Shown: in pieces, positions 1 through 12,109 of the stretch
Layout of the letters: the number at the start of each line of letters is the position of its first letter
How positions within the stretch are numbered: the stretch's first letter is position 1
Assembly (NCBI RefSeq): GCF_003940805.1
Contig: NZ_CP034328.1
Span: forward strand, 248,001-312,000
DNA: 64,000 nucleotides
Reading direction: 5' to 3'
Source: Tabrizicola piscis
Lineage (GTDB): Bacteria > Pseudomonadota > Alphaproteobacteria > Rhodobacterales > Rhodobacteraceae
Translations under genes and position numbers: made by a program
The notes under the pieces: generated by a model
The model's input: the letters and a program-made list of their open reading frames with translations, nothing else
Told to the model about the DNA's origin: nothing
Databases searched by the model: none

Positions 1-3051
<3,051 letters not shown>

Positions 3052-3078
3052 TTAGGGGTGCGGCGGGTTCAGGACAAG

Positions 3079-3789
3079 TCAGGCGCTTGCAGCCAGCTTT
3101 GGCGCTGTGGTCCCCACCGGATCGCGCAACACATAGCCCCGCCCCCAGACGGTTTCGATGTAATTCGCGCCGCCCGTCGCTTCGCCCAGTTTCTTGCGCA
3201 GTTTGCAGATGAAAACGTCAATGATCTTCAGTTCCGGTTCATCCATGCCGCCGTAAAGATGATTCAGGAACATTTCTTTCGTCAGCGTCGTCCCCTTACG
3301 CAAAGATAGCAATTCCAGCATCTGATATTCCTTGCCAGTCAGATGCACGGTCTTGCCGTCGACATCGACTGTCTTTGCATCCAGATTGACGGCGACACGC
3401 CCGGTCTTGATCACCGACTGGCTATGGCCCTTGGACCGCCGGATGATCGCGTGGATACGCGCCACAAGCTCTTCGCGGTGGAAAGGTTTGGTCAGATAGT
3501 CATCCGCGCCGAACCCGAAGCCCTTGAGCTTGCTTTCAGTATCGTCAGAACCCGACAGAATCAGGATCGGCGTTTCCACACGGGCCTGGCGGATCTGGCG
3601 CAGCACGTCATGCCCGCTCATGTCCGGAAGATTCAGGTCCAGCAGAATCAGGTCGTAGTCATACAGTTTCGCCAGATCGACACCGTCTTCGCCCATATCG
3701 GTGCAATAAACGTTGAGATTCGCGTGGGTCAGCATCAATTCAATGCTGCGCGAGGTGGTAGGGTCGTCTTCAACAAGCAGGATGCGCAT
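3079..3789 (-). CDS. ctrA: Cell-cycle response regulator CtrA
   Basis: OmpR-type response regulator; in alphaproteobacteria it controls the cell cycle, motility and, in Rhodobacterales, gene transfer agents. 236 residues: receiver domain starting MRILLVEDD with acceptor Asp51 (LLDLNLPDM) and Lys in LTKPF, then a winged-helix DNA-binding domain with the CtrA-typical stretch [17 protein letters not shown] and [18 protein letters not shown]. The C-terminus is alanine-rich (KLAASA), resembling the ClpXP-sensitive tail known in Caulobacter. The start at 3789 fits the family; the longer ATG at 3831 adds 14 unconserved residues. A GANTC site (GATTC, 3796-3800) and CtrA-like half-sites lie upstream. 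Confidence 0.95.
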   Translation of the reverse strand: MRILLVEDDPTTSRSIELMLTHANLNVYCTDMGEDGVDLAKLYDYDLILLDLNLPDMSGHDVLRQIRQARVETPILILSGSDDTESKLKGFGFGADDYLTKPFHREELVARIHAIIRRSKGHSQSVIKTGRVAVNLDAKTVDVDGKTVHLTGKEYQMLELLSLRKGTTLTKEMFLNHLYGGMDEPELKIIDVFICKLRKKLGEATGGANYIETVWGRGYVLRDPVGTTAPKLAASA

Positions 3790-3840
3790 TTTTCGGATTC
3801 TCCGCTCCATTGCCCACATCGTTAACGACATTGGGTGGCA

Positions 3841-3850
3841 ATGGTTAACC
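3841..3850 (-). promoter_or_regulatory. CtrA-type half-site upstream of ctrA
   Basis: On the minus strand the sequence reads GGTTAACCAT, containing TTAACCAT, a CtrA half-site form; a second GTTAAC lies at 3821-3826. Both are within about 65 bases of the ctrA start. The position suggests autoregulation, as in other alphaproteobacteria. Seen directly: the motif; inferred: CtrA binding. Confidence 0.5.
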
Positions 3851-3886
3851 GACGGTTACTTTGCCTGAGCGGGAGTACGAAACAAT

Positions 3887-4165
3887 CTAAAGTTGTCGCA
3901 ATTTTTGAATGGCGGTGACTTTCAGACCCTTGTCGCCATGGCGTTCGACTGCCGCCCGCCACAGGGCAAATTCTTCTTCCGACAGCGCGTAGCGTTCCAG
4001 CGCGTCGGATTGTGTGATCAGACCGTAGATCACGGCCTTGACCACCACGGCCTTGCGGCTTGCGACCCAGCGCCGCGTGTCCGGCGCCGGCAGATCGGCC
4101 CGCGACAGGATGGTGCCATCTGGCAAGGTGACCTGCCTTGGTCCTTCGACACGTTTCAGGAACAT
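3887..4165 (-). CDS. sciP: SciP-type CtrA inhibitor (DUF1153)
   Basis: Small helix-turn-helix protein of the DUF1153 family. The Caulobacter member SciP binds CtrA and prevents it from activating transcription. 92 residues from MFLKRVEGPRQVTLPDGT; conserved signatures are ADLPAPDTRRWVASRKA and the YALSEEEFALWRAA helix. I start it at 4165 because GGGGAAAGG lies just upstream; an in-frame ATG at 4183 (MNGERL) would add six residues and is possible. Its position immediately upstream of and co-directional with ctrA matches a regulatory pair, supporting the assignment. Confidence 0.85.
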   Translation of the reverse strand: MFLKRVEGPRQVTLPDGTILSRADLPAPDTRRWVASRKAVVVKAVIYGLITQSDALERYALSEEEFALWRAAVERHGDKGLKVTAIQKLRQL

Positions 4166-4290
4166 CAGCCTTTCCCCATTCATTTTGCGGTAATCTGGCG
4201 TATCAGGCTTAATCAATCCTGAAACAGGGGATTGAGAGTGCACCGCATTTTCATATATTGCCCGGTATCTCAGACATCTGGACAGCACCC

Positions 4291-5427
4291 ATGCCGCGCG
4301 ACCTGCCGCTGAACTCACTTGGCCTGCCCAAGCCCCCGTCCCAGACGCGGGTGGTCGTTGCCATGTCCGGCGGCGTCGACAGCAGTGTTGTGGCCGCCCA
4401 ATTGGCCGAGGAGGGCTATGATGTCGTCGGCGTGACGCTGCAGCTTTACGATCATGGGGCGGCACTGGCCAAGAAGGGCGCCTGCTGTGCGGGGCGCGAC
4501 ATTCACGATGCGCGGCGTGTGGCGGAAACCATGGGGTTTCCGCACTATGTCCTCGACTACGAAAACACCTTCCGCGAAGCCGTGATCGAGGAATTCGCCG
4601 ACGCCTACCTTGCGGGTGCGACCCCGGTCCCCTGCATCCGCTGCAATGAACGGGTGAAGTTCAAGGACCTCTTGGCCACCGCCAAGGACCTTGAGGCGGA
4701 CTGCATGGCCACGGGCCACTATATCCAGCGCAAGATGGGCGTGCTTGGGGCCGAATTGCATCAGGCCGCCGATCCTGCGCGGGACCAGAGCTACTTTCTG
4801 TTCTCGACCACGCCGGAGCAGCTGGACTATCTGCGGTTTCCGCTTGGGCATCTGGCCTCGAAAGCCGAGACCCGGGCGCTGGCGGCGAAGTATGGGCTGC
4901 CGGTGGCGGACAAGCCGGACAGTCAGGACATCTGCTTTGTGCCGAACGGCAACTATGCGGCGGTGATCGAGAAGCTGCGGCCCGGGGCGGCGGATCCGGG
5001 GGAGATTGTGGATCTGGATGGCCGCGTGCTGGGCGGGCACCGTGGGGTGATCCACTACACGGTGGGGCAGCGGAAGGGCCTTGGGATCGGCGGGTTGGAA
5101 GAGCCGCTTTATGTGGTGAAGCTGGACCCGGTGCTGCGCAGGGTCATCGTCGGGCCGAAAGAGGCGCTGTCCACCCGGATCGTGCCGCTGAAAGAGATCA
5201 ACTGGCTGGGGGATGCGCCCTTCACCTCGCAGGAGACGTGGCATCTGGACGTCAAGGTCCGGTCTACCCGGCCACCCCGGGGGGCGATTGTCCGGCCGAC
5301 GGGGCCGACCACGGCTGAGGTGGAGCTGATCGCGCCAGAGGATGGGGTCAGCGCCGGGCAGGCTTGTGTCTTCTACGCGCCCGAGGGAGGGCGGGTGTTC
5401 GGGGGCGGGTGGATCTGGAAGGGGTAG
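4291..5427 (+). CDS. mnmA: tRNA-specific 2-thiouridylase MnmA
   Basis: Adds sulfur to U34 of Lys, Glu and Gln tRNAs. 378 residues; PP-loop [13 protein letters not shown] near residue 25 binds ATP, and the two catalytic cysteines sit in [11 protein letters not shown] and in [11 protein letters not shown]. The C-terminal part carries the [10 protein letters not shown] and SAGQACVFY motifs of the family. Start chosen at MPRDLPLN (4291); the upstream ATG at 4258 adds an unconserved 11-residue leader. Transcribed divergently from sciP and ends at a short stem-loop. Confidence 0.94.
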   Translation: MPRDLPLNSLGLPKPPSQTRVVVAMSGGVDSSVVAAQLAEEGYDVVGVTLQLYDHGAALAKKGACCAGRDIHDARRVAETMGFPHYVLDYENTFREAVIEEFADAYLAGATPVPCIRCNERVKFKDLLATAKDLEADCMATGHYIQRKMGVLGAELHQAADPARDQSYFLFSTTPEQLDYLRFPLGHLASKAETRALAAKYGLPVADKPDSQDICFVPNGNYAAVIEKLRPGAADPGEIVDLDGRVLGGHRGVIHYTVGQRKGLGIGGLEEPLYVVKLDPVLRRVIVGPKEALSTRIVPLKEINWLGDAPFTSQETWHLDVKVRSTRPPRGAIVRPTGPTTAEVELIAPEDGVSAGQACVFYAPEGGRVFGGGWIWKG

Positions 5428-5430
5428 AGC

Positions 5431-5451
5431 CCTGTCCCGGGCAGGGACAGG
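5431..5451 (+). terminator. Stem-loop after mnmA
   Basis: Perfect 8-bp stem CCTGTCCC/GGGACAGG with a 5-base loop, 3 bases after the mnmA stop. There is no T-run, so it may protect the 3' end or terminate with help. The same 20-mer recurs after fpr at 37354-37373. Confidence 0.55.
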
Positions 5452-5554
5452 CCTTCGATCCAGTGAAATCAAGGGCTTGCCTCACCCCTTTCAGGAATGG
5501 TTCACCATGACAGAGGCGATGGGCCTGCCCGTCGTACAGAAGTTTCGGCAATCC

Positions 5555-6703
5555 CTAGCGCGGCAGGGCTGCGAGCACCGACCGCGCGGCGCGCAGGCCG
5601 GGGGCTTCCCCGCCACGGCCAAGGCGGTCCATCGTCAGGGCCATGGCGGCGTCCTGGCTGGTGCTGTCCTTGCCCAGCAGGTCCAGCAGGCGCGGCGCGA
5701 TGGCGCTGGCGCGGCAGTCGGGGCCGATGAATTCGGGCACGACGCGAGTCTCTGACACCAGATTGACCAGCGTCACCGTGTCGATCAGCGCGGCGCGGCG
5801 CATCAGCCACAGGGTCAGCGGTGCCATGTCATAGGCGATGACCATGGGGCACATCTGGGCGGCAAGCTCCAACGACACGGTTCCCGAGGCGGCAAGCGCC
5901 ACATCCGCCGCGGCAAAGGCCGCGGTCCGGGTCGCCACATCGGGGGCGGGCAGAATGACCGGCTGGCCTGGCCAGTCGGCGATCAGGCTGCGCAAATGGC
6001 CTTCAAGATGGGCAGGCGTCGGCACGACGACGCGCAGGTCGCGGGTCTGCGGCACCAAGGCCGCCAGCGATTCGCCAAAGGGCCGGGCAAGGCGCGTGAT
6101 TTCCGACCGGCGCGACCCGGGAAGAGCAGCGATCAGCTGCGCGTCGGGACGGATGCCATGCGCCTGCCGGAAGGCGGCGGCCTGCGCTGTTGTGGCCACC
6201 GGTTCGGACACGACCGGATGACCCACAAAATCGCAGGTCATGCCGGCGGCGGTCATATAGGGCGGCTCGAACGGCAGGAGGGCGAGAACGTGGTCAATGA
6301 CCCGCGCCATTTTCGCCGCGCGCCCGGGACGCCAGGCCCAGACCGAGGGGGCGACATAGTGGATGGTGCGAAAGCCGGGCCGGGATGCCTTGACGATCTT
6401 CGCCACGCGCAGGCAGAAATCAGGGCTGTCGATGGTCACCATGGCGGCAGCACCTGAGGCCAGAGCGGCTTCGGCGGCCTGCGCAATCCGACGCTTGAGC
6501 GGGAAATACTTCGGCAGCACCTCGGCGATGCCCATGATGGACAGCTCTTCCATCGGGAACAGGCTTTCCAGCCCTTCGGCCTGCATCAAGGGGCCGCCAA
6601 TACCGTCGAACGTGATCCCGGGGGTGAGGTCCTTCAGACCGGCCATCAGGGCCGCCCCCAGACGGTCACCCGAGGGTTCGCCCGCGATGAGGAAGATCTT
6701 CAC
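5555..6703 (-). CDS. lpxB: Lipid-A-disaccharide synthase LpxB
   Basis: Condenses UDP-2,3-diacylglucosamine with lipid X to give the lipid A disaccharide at the inner membrane. 382 residues, the same length as E. coli LpxB. N-terminus KIFLIAGEPSGDRLG and DGIGGPLMQAEGLESLFPMEELSIMG are family signatures; YVAPSVWAWRPGR and VGHPV follow. I start it at GTG 6703 (VKIFLIAG): the ORF is open farther upstream, but that part crosses a repeat element and has no homologous look. Last gene of the lpx run, following lpxI after a 112-base gap that holds a repeat copy. Confidence 0.94.
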   Translation of the reverse strand: MKIFLIAGEPSGDRLGAALMAGLKDLTPGITFDGIGGPLMQAEGLESLFPMEELSIMGIAEVLPKYFPLKRRIAQAAEAALASGAAAMVTIDSPDFCLRVAKIVKASRPGFRTIHYVAPSVWAWRPGRAAKMARVIDHVLALLPFEPPYMTAAGMTCDFVGHPVVSEPVATTAQAAAFRQAHGIRPDAQLIAALPGSRRSEITRLARPFGESLAALVPQTRDLRVVVPTPAHLEGHLRSLIADWPGQPVILPAPDVATRTAAFAAADVALAASGTVSLELAAQMCPMVIAYDMAPLTLWLMRRAALIDTVTLVNLVSETRVVPEFIGPDCRASAIAPRLLDLLGKDSTSQDAAMALTMDRLGRGGEAPGLRAARSVLAALPR

Positions 6704-6729
6704 CGCAGCCTCATGCGGTGGCCGGGGAA

Positions 6730-6801
6730 AGGGGGGCCGTCTGCCCCCCTTGGCGCTGCGCGCCCTACCCCCCGAGGATATTTGGGCAGACAGAAAATGG
6801 A
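6730..6801 (+). repeat. Intergenic GGATATTTGG element, copy 1
   Basis: Stem-loop AGGGGGGC/GCCCCCCT (6730-6737 and 6743-6750) followed by the core GGATATTTGG (6776-6785) and an A-rich tail ending AAAATGG. It fills the lpxI-lpxB gap. Read along those minus-strand genes the order is core (as CCAAATATCC), then stem-loop, then lpxB. Copy of a family found nine times in this window. Confidence 0.75.
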
Positions 6802-6815
6802 CAAGGCGGCAGGCA

Positions 6816-7622
6816 TCAGCCGCGCGCCCAGAGGAACAGGCCAAGGTCCGCGGCAAGGCGCTGCATGTCAGGCAGGTTGAGGCAGATCACCCCGCCCGCT
6901 TCGAAGGCGACCCCGCCAAGGCCCGCAGCGGCCACGGCGCGGAGGGTATCGGGGCCGAGGGTGGGCAGGTCGATGCGCCGGTCTTGCCCGGGCTTGCTGG
7001 CCTTGTAGAACAGACCCCGGCCCCGCGCCGGATCGGGGCGGAGCTGTGGGGGCAAGGCGGCGACAGCGGCAAGCATGGCGTCGGTGCCGGGCAGCGCCTC
7101 AACCGCCAGACAAAGGCCTTGGGCGACGACTGCCCCCTGCCCCACATCCACTGCGCCGAGGGCGGCGACGATGGCAGCGGCGCGGGTGGCGTCGGCCTGA
7201 TCGCGGTCAGTCAGCGTGCCTGCAAGCAGGCCAGCGGCGGGAAGCAGTGACGGGGCCACATCCGCCACACCGGCGACGGCAAAACCGCTTTCGGTGAAGA
7301 TGTCGATCACGGCGCGCAGGGTGGCGTCGTCGCCAGCGGCCATGGCCTGCATCAGCCGGGGAAGCATGGCGGCGGTGGCAGGGTCAAGAAGGGCCGGATC
7401 AAGCCTTGGGCGGGTGACGGCACCGGCAAAGACCACGGTCGTCACGCCACGGTCTTGCAGGCTGTGCAGGAAGGGCATCAGACGTTCGACCCGGAACGGG
7501 AGATCAACGGCAAGGCCTTCGGGGGTGAAGCCTTCCATCGCGGCGACAAGGGGCTGCGGGGACATGGCCTGCGTCAGGGCAAGGGGAAGACCACCCCGAC
7601 CAGCGATCAGGGCGACGGTCAC
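6816..7622 (-). CDS. lpxI: UDP-2,3-diacylglucosamine diphosphatase LpxI
   Basis: Hydrolyses UDP-2,3-diacylglucosamine to lipid X, the step done by LpxH in enterobacteria. 268 residues of the LpxI (DUF1009) family: N-terminal Rossmann-like part [16 protein letters not shown], then the C-terminal catalytic domain with GLCLAVEALPGTDAML, KASKPGQDRRIDLPTLGP and FEAGGVICLNL. Start overlaps the lpxA stop by 4 bases. Its place between lpxA and lpxB matches the pathway order. Confidence 0.92.
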   Translation of the reverse strand: MTVALIAGRGGLPLALTQAMSPQPLVAAMEGFTPEGLAVDLPFRVERLMPFLHSLQDRGVTTVVFAGAVTRPRLDPALLDPATAAMLPRLMQAMAAGDDATLRAVIDIFTESGFAVAGVADVAPSLLPAAGLLAGTLTDRDQADATRAAAIVAALGAVDVGQGAVVAQGLCLAVEALPGTDAMLAAVAALPPQLRPDPARGRGLFYKASKPGQDRRIDLPTLGPDTLRAVAAAGLGGVAFEAGGVICLNLPDMQRLAADLGLFLWARG

Positions 7623-8416
7623 CGGCCGCCCTTCGGGGTCAGGAAGCTACGGTCGGATTTGGTCAGGATGAAATCGGCAATCTCGCGCACGAGGGGGTTG
7701 TCGCTTTCCTCGGCCAGTTTGCGGGCGCGGTCCTGAAAGCTGCCGTCTTCCTGCGCAAGGGTCTGGAAGGCGGCGCGCAGGGCGGTGATCCCGGCGCGGT
7801 CGACGCCACGGCGTTTGAGACCGACGAGGTTCAGGCCGTCAAGCTCACCCCTCGGGGCCTGGACGAGGCCGTAGGGGATGACATCGTTGGTGACCATGGT
7901 CACCGCGCCGATGATGGCCCCCTGCCCGATGCGCACCCATTGGTGGACGCCAGAAAGGCCGCCGACAATGACGTCATCGCCCAGCACGCAATGCCCGGCG
8001 ATGGCGACGTGGTTCACAAGGATCACCCGGTCACCAATCTGGGAATCATGCCCGACATGGGCGCCGGTCATGATCAGGACGTCATCACCGACGCGGGTGA
8101 TGCCGCCACCACCTTCGGTGCCGGTGTTGAGCGTGGCCCCCTCGCGGATGCGGCAGCGTTTGCCGATAACCAGACGGGTGTGTTCACCGGCGTATTTCAG
8201 GTCTTGCGGAACCTCACCCACGGTGGCGAAGGGGAAGATCGTCGTGTCTTCACCCACCTCGGTCCAGCCGGTGATGACGGCGTGGGATTTCACGGTGACG
8301 CGGGCGTGCAGGGTGACTTCGGGGCCGATCAGGCAGAAGGGGCCGATGTCGCAGCCTTCGCCAATGGTGGCGGCGGGGTCGACGACGGCCGAGGGGTGGA
8401 TGCGGGGGGCGGTCAT
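7619..8416 (-). CDS. lpxA: UDP-N-acetylglucosamine acyltransferase LpxA
   Basis: First enzyme of lipid A synthesis; transfers a 3-hydroxyacyl chain from ACP to UDP-GlcNAc in the cytosol. 265 residues: hexapeptide-repeat left-handed beta helix ([22 protein letters not shown]) and a helical C-terminal domain. The catalytic-His region reads [13 protein letters not shown]. Overlaps fabZ upstream and lpxI downstream by 4 bases each, so the three are translationally coupled. Confidence 0.96.
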   Translation of the reverse strand: MTAPRIHPSAVVDPAATIGEGCDIGPFCLIGPEVTLHARVTVKSHAVITGWTEVGEDTTIFPFATVGEVPQDLKYAGEHTRLVIGKRCRIREGATLNTGTEGGGGITRVGDDVLIMTGAHVGHDSQIGDRVILVNHVAIAGHCVLGDDVIVGGLSGVHQWVRIGQGAIIGAVTMVTNDVIPYGLVQAPRGELDGLNLVGLKRRGVDRAGITALRAAFQTLAQEDGSFQDRARKLAEESDNPLVREIADFILTKSDRSFLTPKGGR

Positions 8417-8901
8417 GCCTTGGGAACGTCAAACATCGCCATGAAGGTCGCCTCGCAGGCCAGTTCGCCCTCGACCATGGCGCGGCCTTCGAATTTCCAG
8501 ACCCGTCCGCCGCCGCGGAGGGCTTTGACGTGCAGCTCCAGCACATCGCCGGGCACGACCTTGCGGCGGAACTTGACGCCATCGACGCCCATGAAGAACA
8601 CCTTGGCGTTCTTGTCGACGAGGTCCATGGAGAGGCCGACGAGGATGCCGGAGGTCTGGGCCATGGCCTCGATGATCATGACGCCGGGAAAGATCGGCAT
8701 GCCAGGGAAGTGGCCCTGGAACTGCGGTTCGTTCAGGGTGATGCATTTGATGCCGACGCAGCCTTCGTTCAGCACGATGTCGCGCACCTTGTCGATCAAG
8801 AGAAACGGGTAGCGATGCGGGATGATCCGCTGGATCAGGTCAAGATCGGCCGTCGTGGGTGCCGTTGTGGCGGCTGGCTGGGCGGCTGCATCCATGGTCA
8901 T
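8413..8901 (-). CDS. fabZ: 3-hydroxyacyl-[acyl-carrier-protein] dehydratase FabZ
   Basis: Hot-dog-fold dehydratase of type II fatty-acid synthesis; it competes with LpxA for 3-hydroxyacyl-ACP, which explains the shared operon. 162 residues, slightly long because of an Ala/Thr-rich N-terminal extension of about 18 residues. Catalytic His in [11 protein letters not shown] and Glu in [11 protein letters not shown]-terminal [17 protein letters not shown] is diagnostic. Start at 8901 (MTMDAAA) or two codons later is equally possible. Confidence 0.95.
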   Translation of the reverse strand: MTMDAAAQPAATTAPTTADLDLIQRIIPHRYPFLLIDKVRDIVLNEGCVGIKCITLNEPQFQGHFPGMPIFPGVMIIEAMAQTSGILVGLSMDLVDKNAKVFFMGVDGVKFRRKVVPGDVLELHVKALRGGGRVWKFEGRAMVEGELACEATFMAMFDVPKA

Positions 8902-8987
8902 ACCTCATAAGCTGGTGGAACGGCGGCGCGTTCCCTTGGCTTTTGCTACCAACTCGGCCAGCGGGTGACAAGTTGGCGCGGGCGCGT

Positions 8988-9620
8988 TCAGGGCGCAGGG
9001 GGAGGTGTGGTGCCCAAAGGCAGCACGGCATCGACCCGCGCGATGGCTTCGTCGGTGACGTCGATGGCGGTCAGCGACAGGATGACGCTGGATTTTTCCA
9101 GAATGGCCACGGCGCCCTTTTCACCCATCAGGTCACCCAGCACGGGTACAGCGGCGCGCAGGAAGGCCTGACGGTCCGCGTCTCGCGCCCGCGAAAGATC
9201 CCGCACCTTCGCGTCCTGTTCGTCGCGGATGCGTTCGACCTTGGCATCAAAGGCACTGGCGAGGGCTGCGAATTCATCGGCGGGCAGCGTTTCGCGACGG
9301 GTGGTCAGGTCCTGTTCTTCGGCGATCAGGGCAGCCTCGATCTGCTTGTTCTCAACGTCGAGTGCCTGGGAGGCTTCGCGTTCCCGGGCAAGGCTGGCTT
9401 TGCCAAAGGCCGATTCGGTGAAGAAACGGTCCTGCTCTATGGTCAGCACCATTGTCCCGACCACGGTGCGCGCCTCTGGCACTGGCTGCGTGTCTGGCAA
9501 GGGCTGCGCCTCAGCGTCAGGCGTGTCCTGGGCCAGTGCAAACCCGGTCAGCAGGCACAGCACGCCGACCAGGGGCATTGACCCACGGACTAGGCGCCGC
9601 AGACACCCGCCGACGCCCAT
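8988..9620 (-). CDS. skp: OmpH/Skp-family periplasmic chaperone
   Basis: Skp-like holdase that carries unfolded outer-membrane proteins to the Bam complex. 210 residues: signal peptide (hydrophobic VGVLCLLTGFALA near residues 18-30), a Pro-rich linker, then the two long helices of the Skp tentacles (about 60-150) ending in a Pro-rich tail. Sequence conservation of this family is low, so the call rests on the helical OmpH pattern, the motif TVVGTMVLTIEQDRFF and the location directly after bamA (1 base from its stop). An internal Met at 9578 is an alternative start. Confidence 0.82.
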   Translation of the reverse strand: MGVGGCLRRLVRGSMPLVGVLCLLTGFALAQDTPDAEAQPLPDTQPVPEARTVVGTMVLTIEQDRFFTESAFGKASLAREREASQALDVENKQIEAALIAEEQDLTTRRETLPADEFAALASAFDAKVERIRDEQDAKVRDLSRARDADRQAFLRAAVPVLGDLMGEKGAVAILEKSSVILSLTAIDVTDEAIARVDAVLPLGTTPPPAP

Positions 9621-9621
9621 G

Positions 9622-11961
9622 TCAGAACTGCGTCGAGATGGTCAGGTCGAACGATTGTTCCTTGTCGTAATCTTCCTTCTTCAGCGCGTGGCTGAAGTTG
9701 AACCGCAACGGCCCGATCGGCGTTGTCCAGAAGACCGAGAACCCGACGGTGGCACGCGGAATGAAGCTGTCATCCACAGTGCCGATGCCGGCAGTGTTGT
9801 CGAGGCTCCAGACCGAGCCGATGTCAAGGAAGGCCCCGCCGGTGATCCCGTATTCTTCTGGCAGGCCAAGCGGGAAATCCGCCTCGAACCGGGCGACGGC
9901 GAACATGTTCCCGCCAAGCGCGTCCTGATCGGCCGCCCCAAGATCACGCGGACCGATCCCGTTGGCTTCGAAGCCGCGAATCTTGCTGTTGCCGAAGTAG
10001 CGTTCGGTCACCCGGCTGATATTGCCGCCCAGCGACGTGATCGCCCCACCTTCGAAAACGGCGCGGAGGGTGACTTCCTCGTTGAGGATGCGGGTTTCGG
10101 CCAAGGCCAGAGCCGTGGTTTCGATATATTCGGTATCGCCGCCCAGCCCTGCGAAATCCTGGCCAAAGCGCAGCAGGATCCCGCCGTTGGGGTTCAGCCC
10201 GGACACCCGGGTATCGTATTCATAGTTGTAGCCAAGCGAAACGGTGCGCAGCGCCCCACGATCGGATTCGGCGATCAGGATCGGCGAGTCACCGTCGTAG
10301 TTTGAAATCTTGTCTTCCGACAGCCGGAAGCGGAGGTCCAGATTGGACAGCTCGCCCAAGGGGAAGCCGATCCCCGTGGTGAACCCGATATTGCGGGTAT
10401 CATAGGACGCATTCTGGTTGTCCGAGGTCCGGTAGTAGGCCCCGACCGAAAAGCTGAGATCGCGGCCCAGCAAGGCCGGTTCGGTAAAGTTGAACGACGA
10501 ATTCTGGTTGTCGGTCCCGACGTTGAGCGACAGCCCCAGTCGCTGCCCGCGCCCAAGGAAGTTCGCTTCGGAAAAGGCGACGTTCACACCGGTGCCACTG
10601 TTCACCGAATAGGTCAGACCAAAGCTGAGCGACCCGGTCGGCTGTTCCTCGACATCGACGTTCACGACGACCTGATCCGGGCCCGACCCCGGCTCGGCGT
10701 TGACTTGCGCGTCCGAGAAGAAGCCAAGCGCGCGGATGCGTTCGGCCGACTGGCGGATTTCGCGCGGGTTGAAGGGATCGCCTTCGACCGTGCGGAACTG
10801 GCGGCGGATCACCTGATCCAGCGTGGTGGCGTTGCCTTCAATGTCGATCCGTTCGACGAACACGCGTTCGCCCCGGACGATGGCAAATTCGACGTTGACC
10901 ATCTGGCCGCGATCATTGCGGGTGATGCGCGGTTCGATGCGGACGAAGTTCAGGCCCTTCTTCAGGGCCAGATTTTCCATCCGGGTAATGTTGTTGTCGA
11001 TCAGAAGCGGCGTGTAGGTCTGACCAGTGCGGATGCGCTGGACATCGGCAAATTCGGCCGCATCAACGCCTTCGATTTCCGAAACCGTTGTCACGTTGCC
11101 AATGCTGTAGGGCAGGCCTTCGCGCACGGTGAAGGTGACGAATGTCGCGTCCCGCTCGCGGCTGACCTCGGCCCCGGCGTCAAGCACCTGAAAGTCGATA
11201 TAGCCGCGCGACAGATAGAAATCCGTCAGCACTTTCTTGTCGAGTTCCAGACGTTCGGCAACGAAAGTGTCGCGCCGGATGAAGGTGCGCAGGAAGCCGG
11301 CCTGTTTCGTTTCCAGCACCTGACGCAGACGGCGATCGCTGAAGGCGCGGTTGCCGACAAACGACAGACGCTCGATTTCAACAACGCGGCCTTCGGTCAC
11401 CTCAAAGACAAGGTCGACACGGTTGTCAGTCCGACGGATGATCTTGGGGGTGACGGTTGCGGCCATCCGGCCCTGAACGCGGTACAGTTCGGCAATGGCC
11501 GCTGCGTCGGATTCGGCGGTGCTGGGCGAATAGACCCGACGGGCCTGCGACTGGACCAACGCGGCCAGTTCTTCGTCCTTGAGGCGGCGGTTGCCTTCGA
11601 AGTTGATGATATTGACGATCGGGAATTCCGCGACCCGGATGATCAGGGTGGACCCCTGCGGCACAACCTCCACCGTTTCGAACAGACCGGAGTTGGCGAT
11701 GCGCTGATACGCGTCGTTCAGGGCGGCGGCGGAAACCTCTTCACCGCGACTGATTCCGGCGTAGGACAGGATTGTTGCGGGGTCGACTCGGACGTTGCCT
11801 TCGACAACGACGTTCGAAAAAGAAAAGCTCTGCGCGAAGGCCGGGGTCAGGAACGGCGCTGAAACCGTTGCGGCACCGAGGAAAACCGCTGTAGCCAGCA
11901 ATCGTGCCCGTGCGGCAGCCGTGGAAGACCGTCCTTTGGTCATGCGGAAGGTCCCTTGCAT
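9622..11961 (-). CDS. bamA: Outer membrane protein assembly factor BamA
   Basis: Core of the Bam complex that inserts beta-barrel proteins into the outer membrane. 779 residues: signal peptide ending TPAFAQ, five POTRA domains (starting FSFSNVVVEGNVRVDP), then a 16-strand barrel ending in the C-terminal Phe signal (DLTISTQF). The barrel contains the conserved SKIRGFEANGIGPRDL loop. Start at 11961 has GAGGA six bases upstream; an internal ATG at 11943 (MTKGRSS) also has a plausible site and gives a cleaner signal peptide. Flanked by rseP and skp as in most proteobacteria. Confidence 0.95.
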   Translation of the reverse strand: MQGTFRMTKGRSSTAAARARLLATAVFLGAATVSAPFLTPAFAQSFSFSNVVVEGNVRVDPATILSYAGISRGEEVSAAALNDAYQRIANSGLFETVEVVPQGSTLIIRVAEFPIVNIINFEGNRRLKDEELAALVQSQARRVYSPSTAESDAAAIAELYRVQGRMAATVTPKIIRRTDNRVDLVFEVTEGRVVEIERLSFVGNRAFSDRRLRQVLETKQAGFLRTFIRRDTFVAERLELDKKVLTDFYLSRGYIDFQVLDAGAEVSRERDATFVTFTVREGLPYSIGNVTTVSEIEGVDAAEFADVQRIRTGQTYTPLLIDNNITRMENLALKKGLNFVRIEPRITRNDRGQMVNVEFAIVRGERVFVERIDIEGNATTLDQVIRRQFRTVEGDPFNPREIRQSAERIRALGFFSDAQVNAEPGSGPDQVVVNVDVEEQPTGSLSFGLTYSVNSGTGVNVAFSEANFLGRGQRLGLSLNVGTDNQNSSFNFTEPALLGRDLSFSVGAYYRTSDNQNASYDTRNIGFTTGIGFPLGELSNLDLRFRLSEDKISNYDGDSPILIAESDRGALRTVSLGYNYEYDTRVSGLNPNGGILLRFGQDFAGLGGDTEYIETTALALAETRILNEEVTLRAVFEGGAITSLGGNISRVTERYFGNSKIRGFEANGIGPRDLGAADQDALGGNMFAVARFEADFPLGLPEEYGITGGAFLDIGSVWSLDNTAGIGTVDDSFIPRATVGFSVFWTTPIGPLRFNFSHALKKEDYDKEQSFDLTISTQF

Positions 11962-12037
11962 CTTCTGTCCTCGTCGATCTGTGCCGTTTCAGGTTGACTA
12001 CCGGGAAAGCCAAGCTTTGTCAAAAGCCTGCGGTCCT

Positions 12038-12046
12038 TGTGGATAA
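12038..12046 (-). promoter_or_regulatory. DnaA box between rseP and bamA
   Basis: The minus strand reads TTATCCACA, a perfect consensus DnaA box, in the 148-base gap between rseP and bamA. It is isolated, with no cluster of boxes or AT-rich unwinding region, so it is not an origin. It could titrate DnaA or be chance. Confidence 0.35.
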
Positions 12047-12109
12047 CTTTCCCACATCTTGTGGTTCTGGGCGCGAAGCCGCAGGTCTGGCTTTGCCCAC
12101 CTTGCACAA

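Noticed and set aside
12030..12060. Replication origin candidate
   Set aside because: Only one DnaA box, no AT-rich stretch, no dnaA, hemE or parAB nearby.
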